From: Bacteroidales bacterium
GTDB lineage: Bacteria > Bacteroidota > Bacteroidia > Bacteroidales > F082
Assembly (NCBI GenBank): GCA_017508895.1
Contig: JAFWRA010000238.1
Location: forward strand, 1-6,964
Direction: 5' to 3'
DNA length: 6,964 nucleotides
A program made the position numbers and the translations under genes. This document shows, one piece after another, positions 5,941-6,964 of this stretch (position 1 is its first letter; each line of letters begins with the position of its first letter). The notes below the pieces were generated by a model, which was given only the letters and a program-made list of their open reading frames with translations, was not told the origin of the DNA and ran no database searches.

Positions 5941-6964
5941 TTATCTGCACAGAACCAAGCGTTTTTTCACCATCCCGTATGCCGTTTCAATCTCCAGCAG
6001 ATAAACCGACGGCGTATAACCGTTGAGGTTCAGGATGATGTTGTCAGAACGGAGGCCTTCGCGCTTTTCAAGCACCTGCCCCATCATGTTGGTCAGCCGT
6101 ATGCTTTCCATGCCCTCGGCTTCAATGGTCACGGTGCCTCGCGTCGGGTTGGGGAAAACACGGACTTCGTCCTGCCAGTCGTCCACGCCATAGAACGTGG
6201 CATTGATTTCGAAGGAGCGTTCCATCTCGCCACAATCCTCCACATTGAAATGGGCGGTCAGGAAGGCCGTCACAGGCGTCGTGACCAAGACACGGCAGAA
6301 ATCGATGCCCGTTTCCACAATCTGCCAATCCGAATTGGACAGCGACCAAGTGACCTGTCCCGACAGACCCTCCATGTCAATCTCATAGCGATAAATGCCG
6401 CTGATCAAACTTGAGGCCACATACACCGAGGTGTTACCGCTGATGGTTCCCATTTGTTCGGAGTCTTTCACGGTCAGATTCAGCAGTTGGATTGAGCTGA
6501 TACAACCGTTTTGTGCGAACACGGTATCATGAGGAATTTCGTAGATGCCTGGCCCGTAGGTAACGCCATGGAAGGTGTAGGAGTTGCACGCCCGAACCGG
6601 TTCGTCAGGAAGGGTTTCCGCTTGGACAAAGGTCACATTCAAGAAGACGGTACTGTCGCAGCCGGAAGGCGTTTGGAAAGTGTATGACGCTTGCCCGTCC
6701 TCGTTAAAATAATGGCCATTCCAGGTGAAAGGCTCGCAGACCAAAGTATCCGCAGGCGGCATCACTATCTCAGGGGCAAGACTGAAATGCAGCGTCACGA
6801 TGCTATCGCAACCTTGCGACGAGACAAAGGTGTGTTGATAGTCGCCTTCAGCCACGCAATAGTGCTCATGCCACCACATAGGTTGGCACGAAACCACACT
6901 CTCCTCCCCCGAAAGCGGAGGAATGATGGTCAGATTGTAGAAAATGATGCTGTCGCAATGGGTC
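5941..6964 (-). CDS. C-terminal part of a large T9SS-secreted repeat protein, N-terminus outside the window
   Basis: The frame is open from the window edge (base 6964 is the last base of a split codon) to TAA at 5941-5943, giving 340 residues. A GTG at 6897 could be read as a start, but coding sequence with the same repeat pattern continues through it and no signal peptide follows, so it is internal. Visible parts: the tail of one repeat (residues 1-13), three full cysteine-paired repeats up to 165, a PKD-like domain 176-260, and a T9SS type A sorting domain 263-340 (VFPNPTRG, then NMMGQV, then VYLLEI and KKRLVLCR). No catalytic motif is seen. It is inferred to be exported across the outer membrane by T9SS as a surface or released protein. 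It matches the downstream 876-residue protein domain for domain over this part, so the pair are likely diverged paralogues. The gap to that gene's start is 61 bases. Confidence 0.88.
   Translation of the reverse strand, partial: THCDSIIFYNLTIIPPLSGEESVVSCQPMWWHEHYCVAEGDYQHTFVSSQGCDSIVTLHFSLAPEIVMPPADTLVCEPFTWNGHYFNEDGQASYTFQTPSGCDSTVFLNVTFVQAETLPDEPVRACNSYTFHGVTYGPGIYEIPHDTVFAQNGCISSIQLLNLTVKDSEQMGTISGNTSVYVASSLISGIYRYEIDMEGLSGQVTWSLSNSDWQIVETGIDFCRVLVTTPVTAFLTAHFNVEDCGEMERSFEINATFYGVDDWQDEVRVFPNPTRGTVTIEAEGMESIRLTNMMGQVLEKREGLRSDNIILNLNGYTPSVYLLEIETAYGMVKKRLVLCR
5944..6177 (-). other. T9SS type A C-terminal sorting domain of the partial protein
   Basis: Residues 263-340 begin with EVRVFPNPTRGTVTIE, continue with IRLTNMMGQVLEKREG and LNGYTPSVYLLEI, and end KKRLVLCR. 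The order of PNP, GQV, short aromatic strand and basic end fits the T9SS type A family. A cysteine two from... the penultimate position is unusual for this otherwise cysteine-free module. Confidence 0.9.
6184..6438 (-). other. PKD-like pre-sorting domain (copy in the partial protein)
   Basis: Residues 176-260: GNTSVYV at the start, YRYEID, VTWSLS with W206, W213, F222-C223-R-V, C244, and FYGV at 257-260 right before the sorting domain. The same anchors occur in the same order in the downstream cargo protein. PKD/Ig-like fold is inferred from the strand pattern. Confidence 0.6.
6469..6964 (-). repeat. Tandem 50-residue protein repeats with paired cysteines, continuing past the window edge
   Basis: In the 340 visible residues the first cysteines of the repeats are at 26, 76 and 126, an exact 50-residue step. 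The closing cysteines are at 3, 52, 102 and 154, in H-C-D-S, G-C-D-S, G-C-D-S and G-C-I-S. Each closes with a strand such as IVTLHFSL or TVFLNVTF. The opening strand carries an aromatic core: MWWH, FTWNG, YTFHG. More repeats probably lie upstream of base 6964. Confidence 0.85.

Noticed and set aside
6895..6897. GTG as the start of the right-hand protein
   Set aside because: The same frame continues to the window edge and encodes the end of another repeat (CDSI, then LTI). No signal peptide follows the GTG, although the protein carries a T9SS sorting domain and must be exported.

Overview
The window looks like chromosomal DNA of a member of the Bacteroidota, probably of the Bacteroidales type. 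Three things point there: C-terminal type IX secretion (T9SS, Por) sorting domains on two proteins, a long BatA-type double-transmembrane/VWA protein, and intergenic -7 boxes of the Bacteroidota form TAnnTTTG. No RNA gene, insertion sequence, CRISPR array or origin was seen. All five genes lie on the minus strand and fill almost the whole window; the largest intergenic gap is 61 bases.

In transcription order (right to left): (1) 5941-6964, the C-terminal part of a large secreted surface protein made of about 50-residue cysteine-paired repeats, a PKD-like domain and a T9SS sorting domain; its N-terminus lies outside the window. (2) 3249-5879, a complete 876-residue protein of the same class: signal peptide, Ig/PKD-like domain, carbohydrate-binding-module-like jelly roll, second Ig/PKD-like domain, six cysteine-paired repeats, the same kind of PKD-like domain, and a T9SS sorting domain. 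(3) 2587-3234, a lipoprotein of unknown function. (4) 1750-2574, an outer-membrane beta-barrel protein. (5) 1-1713, the N-terminal 571 residues of a BatA-domain/VWA inner-membrane protein, cut by the window edge.

Genes 2 to 4 are spaced by 14 and 12 bases and are probably cotranscribed from a promoter in the 5880-5940 gap. They would deliver one secreted surface protein, one lipoprotein and one outer-membrane barrel, all bound for the cell envelope. Gene 5 follows after 36 bases and has its own candidate -7 box, so it may be an independent unit. The two T9SS cargo genes look like diverged paralogues arranged head to tail. The most interesting material is their shared architecture: tandem repeats with one predicted disulfide each, capped by a common two-cysteine domain directly before the sorting signal. 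All family statements rest on recognition of motifs by eye; no search was run.
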